From the NCBI GenBank assembly GCA_043747555.1, contig JAYTOY010000022.1, positions 1-53,548 on the forward strand: a DNA stretch of 53,548 nucleotides, written 5' to 3'. The translations under genes were made by a program, and so were the position numbers. Origin of the DNA: JAYWDA01 sp043747555 (GTDB taxonomy: Bacteria; Bdellovibrionota; Bdellovibrionia; Bdellovibrionales; Bdellovibrionaceae). Shown one piece after another: positions 1 to 8,622 of the stretch; the stretch's first letter is position 1; every line of letters starts with the position of its first letter. Below the pieces are notes generated by a model that ran no database searches, was not told where the DNA came from, and saw only the letters and a list, made by a program, of their open reading frames with translations.

Positions 1-99
1 GCATTAAATTAGGTTTAAATACGAGTTAGGTCCGAGATTATAGCTGGTTGGGGTGTGCATTCTACTTTATTGCGCACATTTGTGTGGGGGAGTTTCTAA
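1..99. repeat. Left copy of 99-bp terminal inverted repeat
   Basis: These 99 bases are the exact reverse complement of the last 99 bases of the window, and identity stops at base 100. The repeat begins 3 bases past the stop codon of the outermost minus-strand gene, so that gene runs outward into it, just as the subtilase does at the other end. Read outward it holds an imperfect dyad, a TATAAT box and a GC-rich stretch. The exact boundary at the contig end suggests an assembly break at a sequence present at least twice in the genome. The identity is seen directly; the cause is inferred. Confidence 0.95.
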
Positions 100-102
100 C
101 TT

Positions 103-1185
103 TTAAAGTATTTTTTCCGCCAAAGACAAAACTGTTTTAGCCTCTATTGCAAGCATACACCGGTGGGTCTTCAGCGGGCACTGGTTATGCCCGTGAGGAC
201 CGCAAGGCCGACAAGCTAAATCAGAGAACTGAACAAGATAAGCGCGATCGCTCCAAGGTCTAAAGCCAAATTCAATCACCGTGGGTCCGAAAATGCTAAT
301 TAATGGCGTTTCCGCACAAGTTGCTAAATGCATCGAAGCGCTGTCATTGCCAATCACTAAGGCGGCATGCGCTAACATCATTGCTGATTCATAAATTGTG
401 GTCTGACCAGCAAGCATATAGGAGCCTGGTGCAAGGGCAGAAACATCTTCGCAAAGCCTGACTTCATTAGGTGCACCCATTAAAAAAACTTCGTAATTTT
501 TTTCAAGCAAACCTTTTGCCGTTTGGCCAAAGCCATCAATAGTCCACCGTTTGGTGGCCCAAACACTGCCTGGGAAAATGAGTACCCAAGGTTTATCACG
601 CTTGGCACTTAAGCCTCGACGTTCTAAAAATCGAGCCCAGGTGGACTTATCCTCTAAAATTTGATTTTTTAGAGTCATAGATGACCAAGCTGGTGGCGCC
701 GATAGAAGTGATCTTGAAATTTTGTAAGGTGCCGCAGAATCTTTGTAATCTTTAATTAATTTTTTAAGTTCGCTATCGACATTTTGTAGCAAACTTTGCT
801 GGCGTATAGCATCTGGCAAAGTGAGGTCCTTTTTCACGCGGTCGCTGAAAAAAAAATGATTCCACCAGCTGGAAAAGCCCACTTTTTTCTGAGCCTTTAG
901 TTTTGAAATAAAAAAGTGGGTCCGAATCGATTCATGAGGAACATAAACTGTCTCTAAATCCATTTTGTTCAACTGAAGAGCGACTTTATGGTAGCTCTTT
1001 TTATCCCCTTTATGAATTTCAAAAATTTGGTCAATCAGTTTTGTTTTTAAAAAAAGTTCACCGTACCCATGACGACAAACTAAGACCAACGGATGAGGAC
1101 TAAGTTCTTTGATTCGCTTTAAAAGTGGAACACTTAAAAGGAGATCTCCGAGAAAGGCTGTTTGGATAACGACGTTTGTAGCCAA
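103..1185 (-). CDS. Glycosyltransferase family 9 (heptosyltransferase-like)
   Basis: This is a 360-residue GT9 protein of the ADP-heptose:LPS heptosyltransferase type, expected to add a sugar to the LPS inner core on the cytoplasmic face of the inner membrane. It opens with the family signature VIQTAFLGDLLLSVPLL. The C-terminal half has the donor-site motifs FPGSVWATKRW and GNDSASMHLA followed by FGPT. A CRPCG...CP...HRCM cysteine cluster near the end is typical of WaaF-like enzymes. The start is TTG with an AAGGGA ribosome binding site, and it overlaps the upstream GT9 gene by 52 bases, so the two are probably translationally coupled. It is the last gene of the envelope operon. The sugar and acceptor cannot be read from sequence. 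Confidence 0.85.
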   Translation of the reverse strand: MATNVVIQTAFLGDLLLSVPLLKRIKELSPHPLVLVCRHGYGELFLKTKLIDQIFEIHKGDKKSYHKVALQLNKMDLETVYVPHESIRTHFFISKLKAQKKVGFSSWWNHFFFSDRVKKDLTLPDAIRQQSLLQNVDSELKKLIKDYKDSAAPYKISRSLLSAPPAWSSMTLKNQILEDKSTWARFLERRGLSAKRDKPWVLIFPGSVWATKRWTIDGFGQTAKGLLEKNYEVFLMGAPNEVRLCEDVSALAPGSYMLAGQTTIYESAMMLAHAALVIGNDSASMHLATCAETPLISIFGPTVIEFGFRPWSDRAYLVQFSDLACRPCGPHGHNQCPLKTHRCMLAIEAKTVLSLAEKIL

Positions 1186-2279
1186 AACTGAATTCCCTTT
1201 TCTACTCCAGAAATAATTTCTTGAAAATTAACTTGATCGTAACACATCACCGATTTTTGACAAGATCTCTTCCAACAGGGCGCGCAGTCGGCCTTTGACA
1301 GAATTTTAATTCCACGCTCATACAAATCAATTTCCTGAGCACAAGTAGGTCCAAACCAAGCTACCACCCATTTTTTCTGGGAAATGGCCATATGCATTCC
1401 AAGGCTATCGCCGGTGATAACAACATCACAGGCCGTTACGCTGATCAGTCCATCGCGCAGGCCTGACTGACTATCAGAAATAATCACTGATAATCCATCA
1501 GCGATCTCTTTGTTTCGCTGCGTGTCCTCGGGGCCGCCTAACAAAACCACCTGGACATCATCCCTTGCCATCAAGGCACGACAGATTTTTTTATGAAAAT
1601 CAATGGTCAGCTTTTTATAGGGAATCACAGGACTGCAGCCCGTATTGATACCGATCACCCACTTTTTCTGACCTTCGCTCCATTTTTTCGCCCGCGTTTG
1701 ACTTAGCTTTTTTTCGTCTTGTGATAGTTTAAGATTGTATTCTTGACGTTGGTAATCAAGCTCCAGGGCTTCGCTCAGTAATTGTGTTTCTGGCTTTTGA
1801 TTCACAAAAAACTTTTCAAAATTATCCAAACCCAAGTTCCAAAGTTCTTCAGCGGCTGGGGTTGCTGGCAGAATTACGCCATTTTTTGAATTAAATCCAA
1901 GAACACTTTTTATTTTCAAAGATTGGGCAAGGCCAGATGCCTTCAGCGATTTATCAATCACATAGCCAAATGAGAATTCAAAAGACTGAAGACTTAAGAG
2001 TCCTTCATGATCGGCGCTAATGACCCTATCAATATCTGGATTTTTTTCTAACAAAGGCATCGCTGGCTTTTCAGTCAGCCATAAAATCTTAGCTGTGGGA
2101 TGTTTTCGTTTCAGGCTTGCGAGCAGACTGGTGCTTCTAACAACCGCTCCTAAAGCTCCCAGATGAATAATTAGAATTGATTCTTCAAACTTGTCAAAGG
2201 AAGGACATGCGGTTGTGCAAGTCGCATTCTTGGAGCAAGGTTTATAACCATTAAAATATCTGCAATTAGGGACCGGCAT
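1134..2279 (-). CDS. Glycosyltransferase family 9 with N-terminal Cys motif
   Basis: This is a 381-residue second GT9 protein. Residues 6-25 carry four cysteines (C6, C15, C21, C25), a short N-terminal motif that from memory also occurs in some deltaproteobacterial heptosyltransferases and may bind metal. The GT9 N-terminal domain starts near residue 35 (ILIIHLGALGAVVRS) and the nucleotide-sugar half has VVLLGGPED and TGDSLGMHMA. A C-terminal cluster (CAPC...C...C) parallels the neighbouring GT9. It lies 22 bases after the DUF3108 lipoprotein gene and overlaps the next GT9 gene, consistent with two sequential transferases building the LPS core. Its precise substrate is unknown. Confidence 0.85.
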   Translation of the reverse strand: MPVPNCRYFNGYKPCSKNATCTTACPSFDKFEESILIIHLGALGAVVRSTSLLASLKRKHPTAKILWLTEKPAMPLLEKNPDIDRVISADHEGLLSLQSFEFSFGYVIDKSLKASGLAQSLKIKSVLGFNSKNGVILPATPAAEELWNLGLDNFEKFFVNQKPETQLLSEALELDYQRQEYNLKLSQDEKKLSQTRAKKWSEGQKKWVIGINTGCSPVIPYKKLTIDFHKKICRALMARDDVQVVLLGGPEDTQRNKEIADGLSVIISDSQSGLRDGLISVTACDVVITGDSLGMHMAISQKKWVVAWFGPTCAQEIDLYERGIKILSKADCAPCWKRSCQKSVMCYDQVNFQEIISGVEKGIQFWLQTSLSKQPFSEISF

Positions 2280-2301
2280 CCTTCAATCTTAACATGGCCG
2301 A

Positions 2302-3324
2302 TTAATTTCCGGGTGTGTAGGATTCGATTTCAGAGACCAAAGTCCCAATCTTGATTTTACATTCTATGCGAAGGACTAGCTTCCGATCGTCGTCTGAAAG
2401 CCAAATAAAAATATCCCCGACTGGCTTAAAGACACCTTTAACAGTAAATTCGGGTTTTATCACGATGGATTTAAATTCTCCGGCGCTTGTGTTTAAAACT
2501 TCTTTGCGGACAGCTGTGCCTTTGAAAACGATATTACTTTCGTCATCCGCAACACGAAAAGAATATGTTTTTCCAAGATCCCATTTAAAAACCCGCATGT
2601 AAAAAAGCGCACTGAAGACATTCTGCGAATATGGCAAAATATCCCACTGCTGTTTTTTTTCTTCTGCACCATTTTTTTCAGTGACCTTTTTTTCCCAATA
2701 GGTAGCTTTGAGTTTATCAAAATCAAAATGGGATCTGGCCTCACGCAATTGGCCGGTCTCTTTCACATGCATTGTAAAAACCCGCGGAATTAAAAGATCA
2801 TAGTCCATTAAAGTTAAAATACGATCATCTACATTATAAAATGAATTAAAGACACTCGCTGTTCTAACTTCGTTCACAAAGGAATAAGATTTGCGACCGT
2901 TGACTTCAACAAATGGGTCGATTTTTAAGGTGATGGTTCCAGCGTGGACTTTAAAATACTTCACGTGATGGACCACGGACTCGCCCACTTGAAATGGATT
3001 TTTAAGCGGACGGCGTCCTTCGAATCCTTCATCGTCTTCTAGATCAGGCTCACGCCTGAGGGGGCCTGTAGGTTCTATAACTTTACTTTTTTTTATTTTT
3101 TGAGAGTTCTTGGTCTTAGCGAAAGCAGGAACCGCTTTTTTGATAACTTCAGGTGCAGAAACTGGCGCTGAGGGTCGGTCGACGGGTGTTGTAATCTTCA
3201 CAACAGAATCGAACTCTTCATTATTTTTAAGTTTATCTTCGTTGTCATATTTTAAAAATTTGGAGGAACAAGAACTGAGCAAGAGAAAAATAAAAATGAA
3301 TTGAAATCTGTTTTGCTTGTTCAC
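2302..3324 (-). CDS. DUF3108 lipoprotein
   Basis: This is a 340-residue lipoprotein. The GTG start at 3324 is chosen because it overlaps the stop of the upstream acyltransferase gene as GTGA and gives a signal peptide ending in the lipobox LLLSSC. A longer ORF adds ten residues before this. After a charged, Pro-rich linker (to about residue 110), a DUF3108 domain begins at NPFQVGESVVHHVKYF and runs to the C-terminus. DUF3108 proteins are predicted periplasmic beta-rich proteins of unknown function. Placement between an LpxL-type acyltransferase and LPS glycosyltransferases suggests a role in envelope or LPS biogenesis, but that is inference from context only. Confidence 0.8.
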   Translation of the reverse strand: MNKQNRFQFIFIFLLLSSCSSKFLKYDNEDKLKNNEEFDSVVKITTPVDRPSAPVSAPEVIKKAVPAFAKTKNSQKIKKSKVIEPTGPLRREPDLEDDEGFEGRRPLKNPFQVGESVVHHVKYFKVHAGTITLKIDPFVEVNGRKSYSFVNEVRTASVFNSFYNVDDRILTLMDYDLLIPRVFTMHVKETGQLREARSHFDFDKLKATYWEKKVTEKNGAEEKKQQWDILPYSQNVFSALFYMRVFKWDLGKTYSFRVADDESNIVFKGTAVRKEVLNTSAGEFKSIVIKPEFTVKGVFKPVGDIFIWLSDDDRKLVLRIECKIKIGTLVSEIESYTPGN

Positions 3325-4205
3325 TCGTAATCCTTCCACCGGCGATGTATCCACATCCAGTCTTGAGGATGCCTCTTGATAATCGCCTCTATCACATCAT
3401 TAAAATGCTGCGTCAGAATCGCAATGTTCTTATCTTGGTCTGAAGTGCGCAAGGATTCAAGATCTAATGGCGGTTCACACACAACATGAAGTCGCCCGTC
3501 GTCCCCTTCTACCCCATAAATTGGCACAACCGGTGATTTCGTTTTAAGCTGAAATAGGGCTAAGCCATAAGCTGTCCCGGTTTTACGTCCAAAAAATGTA
3601 TTTTCAACTGCAAATGGCCGCCCCATAAATTGATCTAAGACAAAAATCACAAACTCTTTGGCCCGAATCGCACGTAAAATCTCGAAAGCCGTTTTTTCGC
3701 TATGGGCTTCGATGTACTTCACACCTTGGGCCGCTCTGAAATAAAACCAAATCAAATTAAGAAGTTTATTCCTAAAATACTTACTGATTAAATGAAGGCG
3801 GTAACCCTTCATTGATAAGGCACTGGCGGCCGTGTCTCCGTTTCCTAAATGCAGGCTTAATAAATAAACACCCTTACCCTGGCTTCTCGCCTTTTCTAAA
3901 TTTTCTAAACCTTCAAAGACGATATTAGTGTCTAACCACTTTTGATCAAACCAGGGAGTGGTTAAAATTTCTGCAAAGTCGCCGCCCAATTTATGAACAG
4001 ACTGTCGACCCCACTGCATTTTTTGCTTCAAAGAAATATCAGGAAAAGCGATATCCATATTTTCTTTAATCACTTCCCGCCGAATTCTTAAAACATCAAT
4101 CCAAAGCCATCCGATCACCGAGCCCAAGGCGCGAACACCTCGCCGAGGCAAAAGAGCCAAAATTCTTGCAAAAATTTTAAATAAAAATAGGATGCAGTTT
4201 TGCAT
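3321..4205 (-). CDS. lpxL: Lipid A acyltransferase, LpxL/HtrB family
   Basis: This is a 294-residue member of the lysophospholipid acyltransferase/LpxL-LpxM family, which transfers a secondary acyl chain to the lipid A precursor at the inner membrane. It has an N-terminal hydrophobic anchor (residues 1-38) and the catalytic HX4D motif HLGNGD at 119-124. The later motifs FVLDQF, FFGRKTGTAYG and a C-terminal WMWIHRRWK also match the family. It overlaps lpxK by 29 bases upstream and the DUF3108 gene by 4 bases downstream. The position right after lpxK supports a true late acyltransferase. Whether it acts like LpxL or LpxM cannot be told. Confidence 0.88.
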   Translation of the reverse strand: MQNCILFLFKIFARILALLPRRGVRALGSVIGWLWIDVLRIRREVIKENMDIAFPDISLKQKMQWGRQSVHKLGGDFAEILTTPWFDQKWLDTNIVFEGLENLEKARSQGKGVYLLSLHLGNGDTAASALSMKGYRLHLISKYFRNKLLNLIWFYFRAAQGVKYIEAHSEKTAFEILRAIRAKEFVIFVLDQFMGRPFAVENTFFGRKTGTAYGLALFQLKTKSPVVPIYGVEGDDGRLHVVCEPPLDLESLRTSDQDKNIAILTQHFNDVIEAIIKRHPQDWMWIHRRWKDYE

Positions 4206-5184
4206 ACAAAGATTCTACAGAAAAATCGGGTTGAAGTTCAAGTTGCACCTGCCAAAGCGGCAATTCCTTAGCTGATCTTAAGTCTTTCAACTTCACAAAA
4301 TCCTTTTCAGTCACCAAAATACAATCAAAGCCTTGATTCATGCGCTTTCGAATTTTTACCAAATCCTGGTGACTGAATGAATGGTGATCAGGAAATGCTA
4401 AGGATTCTACAAGGAGACCCGGATAGGCATTTTGAATAAGGGTTTGAAACGATTGGGGCTGAGCAATGGCCGACACTAAAAGGGCCTTTTTAAAATCAAC
4501 CTTTGCTAATTTCTGACCCTTTAGGTTTTCAAATCCGCCCACTGAGTAGTTAAACCCAAAAACATCGAGACCCTGCAACCGCTGCCGGTGAAATTCTAAA
4601 TTTTCCGGTGAAGCCAAATTGCATTTGGTCAGGAAAATAAGTTTTGCCCGTTCTAAAGCGGACCAGGGCTCTCTTGCCCTTCCCAATGGAAAGCAAAAAT
4701 AATTTTCTGGTTTTTCCGTGGCATCCAGAAGCACAATATCTAGATTTCTCTCTAATGCTAGATGCTGGAAGCCATCATCTAATATTAGCATAGTGACATT
4801 TTCATTTTGGCTTAGCGCTTTGGCGACCTGCCATTTTTTCAGCCCACTATAGATCGGGCTTTGTGGAAATCTGCGAGCTAACATTAACGCTTCGTCGCCG
4901 ACATCACTGGCTTGATCATAGCGAGGGTTGATTCTTTGCGGCTTTTGGCGCCGAGCCTTGTAGGCGCGACAAGCGATTCCAGGACGCTGCCCTTTTTCAA
5001 TAAAGAGTTTCATCAAAAACTGAGTCACCGGCGTTTTTCCAGTTCCTCCAAAAGTTAAATTTCCAACACTAACCACGGGGATATTAATTTTATGCTTTTG
5101 AAAAATTCCTCTTTTAAAAGCGGCCACTCGCCATTTCGCTAAGACCGCATAAATTTGGGCTATCAGCTTGCGAAACGGCTTCAT
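4177..5184 (-). CDS. lpxK: Tetraacyldisaccharide 4'-kinase LpxK
   Basis: This 335-residue protein phosphorylates the 4' position of the tetraacyl disaccharide to give lipid IVA, using ATP at the inner membrane. The P-loop GNLTFGGTGKT lies at residues 41-51 after an N-terminal membrane-associated segment. The family motif LDDGFQHLALERNLDIVLLD follows. Length is normal for LpxK. The start codon shares one base with the lpxB stop codon (TAATG), and the 3' end overlaps the acyltransferase gene. Bdellovibrio lipid A is reported to carry mannose in place of phosphates, so the presence of lpxK would imply that phosphate is added and later replaced, if this organism is similar. Confidence 0.95.
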   Translation of the reverse strand: MKPFRKLIAQIYAVLAKWRVAAFKRGIFQKHKINIPVVSVGNLTFGGTGKTPVTQFLMKLFIEKGQRPGIACRAYKARRQKPQRINPRYDQASDVGDEALMLARRFPQSPIYSGLKKWQVAKALSQNENVTMLILDDGFQHLALERNLDIVLLDATEKPENYFCFPLGRAREPWSALERAKLIFLTKCNLASPENLEFHRQRLQGLDVFGFNYSVGGFENLKGQKLAKVDFKKALLVSAIAQPQSFQTLIQNAYPGLLVESLAFPDHHSFSHQDLVKIRKRMNQGFDCILVTEKDFVKLKDLRSAKELPLWQVQLELQPDFSVESLYAKLHPIFI

Positions 5185-6329
5185 TAGGATAAGTACCCTT
5201 GGATAATCTGGGTCACGCGTTCAGTGGCACCTTTTTCTCCCAGATGATGGCGCAATTCTCCGAGTTGGTCGCGAACAGTATCGGTGTAAACTGGATCGTC
5301 GATATATTTTTGAAAAAGGGGAACTAGCTTCTCTGGCAGGGCATTATTTTGAAATCGCTCTGGCGCCACTTCTTTTTTCAGGATCAAGTTTACCAAACCA
5401 AAATATTTTGTACCGCGAACAACCAGTTTTGCAAAAATCGCGGTCAGCGCTTTCATTCGGTAAATAATCACCATCGGCTTTTTTAAAAGTCCCACCATTA
5501 AAGTGGCTGTTCCTGATGTCGCTAAAATATAATCACAAAGATGAATCATGCGAAAGGGCTCATCTTTAATCATGATGTAGGGAAGTTTAAAATCCTCTAA
5601 GTAGGGATAAAGATCTTCCTTTTCAAAACTAGGAGCCACCATGATGAGAATCTTTAATTTTTGATACAAACGACTAAGCCTCCTGGCCGTTTCTAGCTGA
5701 ATTGCAAAATGCTGTTTAAGCTCAAGACGACGACTGCCTGGCATCAGACCTAGAACGATTTCTTGGTCAGTGATCCCACATTGATTTCTATGAAGTAACC
5801 TGTAAGCAGGATCCAAAAGTTTTTCATCCAATTCATCTAAGATCGGATGGCCAACAAATTCGTGAGGCACGTCATGCTTTGAATAAAAGGGAATTTCAAA
5901 GGGAAATAGCAGCAAAGCTTTTTTGCAATATTTTTTAATTGTATGAACGCGGCCTTTTCTCCAGGCCCAGACTTGCGGTGAGATATAGTAAATCACGGGA
6001 ATTCCTAGGGCATGCAATTTTTTGGACAGCATTAAATTAAATTCAGGATAATCCATGACGATCGCGACTTTGGGTTTTCTCTCGGTGGCTGCGGAAACTA
6101 GCCCATCAAAAACTGATTTCAAAAGCCCGAAATGAGAGATGATTTCTGCAGCACCGACAATCGCCATCTCTTCAGATTTTCCAATCCGCTCAAAACCCAA
6201 TTCTTCCATTTGGCGACTGCCCACACCAAAGGCTTTTACATTTATTTTTTTAGCCTTCAGATTTTCTAAAATTCTTTGCGCATAAATGACACTGGAAGCT
6301 TCAGCAGCCACCATCATGATGGAATTCAT
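5184..6329 (-). CDS. lpxB: Lipid-A-disaccharide synthase LpxB
   Basis: This is a 381-residue GT19 enzyme condensing UDP-diacyl-sugar with lipid X to form the lipid A disaccharide. It has the N-terminal SIMMVAAEASS segment, the conserved YYISPQVWAWRKGR motif, FEIPFY, and FVGHPILDEL. The C-terminal half carries GLMPGSRRLEL and ATSGTATLMVGLL. Length matches the E. coli enzyme. It begins inside the end of the oxidoreductase gene (4-base overlap, ATGA) and is coupled to lpxK. It acts as a peripheral protein on the cytoplasmic face of the inner membrane. Confidence 0.96.
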   Translation of the reverse strand: MNSIMMVAAEASSVIYAQRILENLKAKKINVKAFGVGSRQMEELGFERIGKSEEMAIVGAAEIISHFGLLKSVFDGLVSAATERKPKVAIVMDYPEFNLMLSKKLHALGIPVIYYISPQVWAWRKGRVHTIKKYCKKALLLFPFEIPFYSKHDVPHEFVGHPILDELDEKLLDPAYRLLHRNQCGITDQEIVLGLMPGSRRLELKQHFAIQLETARRLSRLYQKLKILIMVAPSFEKEDLYPYLEDFKLPYIMIKDEPFRMIHLCDYILATSGTATLMVGLLKKPMVIIYRMKALTAIFAKLVVRGTKYFGLVNLILKKEVAPERFQNNALPEKLVPLFQKYIDDPVYTDTVRDQLGELRHHLGEKGATERVTQIIQGYLS

Positions 6330-7261
6330 TTGTTTTTTAATATCCTATTTTGAATTTCTTCGACCCATCTAAGGGCTATCAGGCCATCTTCCCCTGTCAC
6401 AACCAAGGGGGCTTGATTTTGAACAGCGGCAATAAACGCATCTGTTTCTTTTTGAAGAGCATCCGCTTTTTCAACCTGCCACTGGCTGACTCTAATGGGC
6501 GGAACTTCTTTAGCCCCTACAGGTTCCACTTTTTCCATCTGCAATGTTCCTGTTTGTGCCAGCAAAATCGCGTCTTTTTGAATCACTTGAATTTGTCGCA
6601 CTGTTTGCGCAGCCATGCGATTGACCGATATATGAACCTGACAGCCCGAGCTGATTTGGAATTGGCCTTCGACAATATCCAATTCATTCGTTAGGATTTT
6701 CGCACCGCTGGCCATAAAACTTTCAATTTTTCCCGGACATAGCCATAACATCAAATCAATATCGTGAATCATCAAGTCGTGTAAGACACTGACATCCGAG
6801 CCACGAGTGTTAAACGGCGCCCACCTGGTCAAGGCGACCGAAGTTGGATTATTAATATGTTTTTTAAGCTCCAAAATAGCTGGATTAAATCTTTCGATAT
6901 GGCCGACAGCTAATTTTAAGTTTTTTTGTGCAGCCAGGTTCACCAACTCTTCCGCCTGAGCTAAGGTTGCGGCGATGGGTTTTTCAACATTCACATGAAC
7001 GCCATTCTGCAGAAATAGTTTTGCTATTTCATAATGAGCCGAAGTGCTGGCCGCAATCGTCACTAGATCAACTGTTCCAATCACTTCTTTAACATTTGAA
7101 AGCGCGGTGACGCCAAGTTCTGCAGCAATTTTTTCAGCTTGCTCGGGTCGTCCATCACAAACCCCGATCAAGTCCACTTGCGAATTATTTTTATATTTTT
7201 GAGCATGGAATTTACCCAGGTAGCCAACGCCAATGACTGCTGCACGAAGTTTGGAACTCAT
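6326..7261 (-). CDS. Gfo/Idh/MocA oxidoreductase, candidate GnnA (UDP-GlcNAc 3-dehydrogenase)
   Basis: This is a 311-residue NAD(P)-dependent oxidoreductase. The ATG at 7261 is preferred over the longer ORF (to 7324) because it has AAGGAAAGGA just upstream and starts directly before the Rossmann strand. The dinucleotide motif GVGYLG is at 11-16, followed by VNVEKPIAATLAQAEELV and the substrate-domain motif HDLMIHDIDLML. It lies between lpxA and lpxB. In Acidithiobacillus, gnnA (UDP-GlcNAc C3 oxidation) and gnnB (transamination) sit next to lpxA and make the 2,3-diamino sugar used for amide-linked lipid A, and Bdellovibrio lipid A is reported to contain that sugar. Assignment as GnnA is therefore a contextual inference; no gnnB-like aminotransferase is visible in this operon. 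Confidence 0.8.
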   Translation of the reverse strand: MSSKLRAAVIGVGYLGKFHAQKYKNNSQVDLIGVCDGRPEQAEKIAAELGVTALSNVKEVIGTVDLVTIAASTSAHYEIAKLFLQNGVHVNVEKPIAATLAQAEELVNLAAQKNLKLAVGHIERFNPAILELKKHINNPTSVALTRWAPFNTRGSDVSVLHDLMIHDIDLMLWLCPGKIESFMASGAKILTNELDIVEGQFQISSGCQVHISVNRMAAQTVRQIQVIQKDAILLAQTGTLQMEKVEPVGAKEVPPIRVSQWQVEKADALQKETDAFIAAVQNQAPLVVTGEDGLIALRWVEEIQNRILKNK

Positions 7262-7274
7262 CGAAGTCCTTTCC

Positions 7275-8102
7275 TTAGGCTTCACTGTCGGCAGCATCTC
7301 GTGCCGTGCCGCGAGCAATCGCAATTCCTCTTTTTGAACTTTTCACGAAATGAATTAAGTATTCTATATTTTCAGACGCTGAACATTCGCTGCGAATTCG
7401 CGCGATCAGTTCATCAGTGCCATCTTTACCCATAATTAAAATTCGAAGCGCTTTATGGACGTTTTGCGCTTCATCTTTGCTGAACCCTTTTCTGAGCAGG
7501 CCAATCTTATTGGTCGCCCGGCAAAGGGCGTAGTTTCCTTGCGCTTTCGAGAATGGCAAAATATCTTTATTAACAACACTGCTGCCACCAATAAAAGCGC
7601 CTTTACCTACTTTTGTGAATTGATTGAAAGCACAAATTCCGCCGATCACGACATTTTCTTCAATGATACAGTGACCCCCTAAATGGGTGTCGTTGGCCAT
7701 AATAACATTGTCGCCAATTTTGCAATCATGGCCAATATGAGTGTAGGCCATAAAATATCCATTATTGCCAATTTCAGTTTTACCGTCGGCTTTAGAGGTT
7801 GCTATATTCACCGTCGAAAATTCACGAAAGACGTTGTTGCTGCCGATGATCAGCTGAGTGGGTTCGCCCTTATAAGAAATGTCCTGCGGAGGTCCACCAA
7901 TCACAGCGCCTGGAGCGATGTGATTATTTTCACCAATGATTATATTGGACGAACGGCATCCCACCGTTGCGTGACCTTCGATATAGGTCCCACGACCGAT
8001 TTTAATTTTCCCTTGGATCAGACAATAAGGCCCAATTTCAACATCGGGCCCAATTTCCGCATCCGGCGAGATCACACTTGTAGGATGAATTTTTTGAGAC
8101 AT
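7275..8102 (-). CDS. lpxA: UDP-GlcNAc (or UDP-GlcNAc3N) acyltransferase LpxA
   Basis: This is a 275-residue left-handed beta-helix acyltransferase catalysing the first acylation of lipid A synthesis from acyl-ACP. Hexapeptide repeats span about residues 5-190, with the conserved insertion GGPPQDISYKGEPTQL. The catalytic pair matches E. coli numbering: H122 and H125 in AYTHIGHDC. A helical C-terminal domain follows. It is 2 bases downstream of skp and 13 upstream of the Gfo/Idh gene. If the neighbour is GnnA, the acceptor would be the 3-amino sugar and the product amide-linked. lpxD and fabZ, which sit between skp and lpxA in E. coli, are absent here. Confidence 0.95.
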   Translation of the reverse strand: MSQKIHPTSVISPDAEIGPDVEIGPYCLIQGKIKIGRGTYIEGHATVGCRSSNIIIGENNHIAPGAVIGGPPQDISYKGEPTQLIIGSNNVFREFSTVNIATSKADGKTEIGNNGYFMAYTHIGHDCKIGDNVIMANDTHLGGHCIIEENVVIGGICAFNQFTKVGKGAFIGGSSVVNKDILPFSKAQGNYALCRATNKIGLLRKGFSKDEAQNVHKALRILIMGKDGTDELIARIRSECSASENIEYLIHFVKSSKRGIAIARGTARDAADSEA

Positions 8103-8104
8103 GC

Positions 8105-8605
8105 TTATTTTTTCTCAAAAGCCTTAACAACATCATCTGTAATGTCATTTGTTTTTTCAGCAAATAAGATGGCGCCGCTGTTTTCAAGAACTAGGTTAAA
8201 ACCTTTTTCTTTTGCGACTTTTTCAATCACCTTGCGCATTTTTTCTAAAATCGGAGCGGTTAAATCACGCTCTTTCTTTTGAATTTCAACTTGGCTTTTT
8301 CCCATGACTTCACGGTACTTCATCATCTCTTCTTGGAATTCAGCTTGTTTCTTTCCCAGCGCTTCTTCAGAAAGGACTGATTTTTTCTTTTCTAAATCTT
8401 CGCCCATTTTCTTTAAATCACCTTCGCGTTTTTGAAGTTCCTTTTTCTTTTTTTCAAATTCACCTTCAAGTTCTGATTTGGCTTTTTTGCCTTCAGCTGT
8501 TCCTTGAATGGCTTTTTGCATATCTACAACTGCAATATTTGTGGTTGCAGCTTGTGCTACAGAAAGTCCAGAGGCCATTGCAAACATCAATAACAATTTG
8601 ATCAT
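8105..8605 (-). CDS. skp: Periplasmic chaperone Skp/OmpH
   Basis: This 166-residue protein has a cleavable signal peptide (cleavage near residues 19-20, VAQAATT) followed by a long Lys/Glu-rich coiled coil (about residues 25-125) and the C-terminal Skp motif. The NIAVVDMQKAIQ strand directly after the signal peptide and the closing GFNLVLENSGAILFAEKTNDIT are typical. Skp trimers hold unfolded outer-membrane proteins in the periplasm and deliver them to BamA. It lies 17 bases downstream of bamA, the same order as in most diderm bacteria. Confidence 0.93.
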   Translation of the reverse strand: MIKLLLMFAMASGLSVAQAATTNIAVVDMQKAIQGTAEGKKAKSELEGEFEKKKKELQKREGDLKKMGEDLEKKKSVLSEEALGKKQAEFQEEMMKYREVMGKSQVEIQKKERDLTAPILEKMRKVIEKVAKEKGFNLVLENSGAILFAEKTNDITDDVVKAFEKK

Positions 8606-8622
8606 TTGAGATCCCTTCCCAA

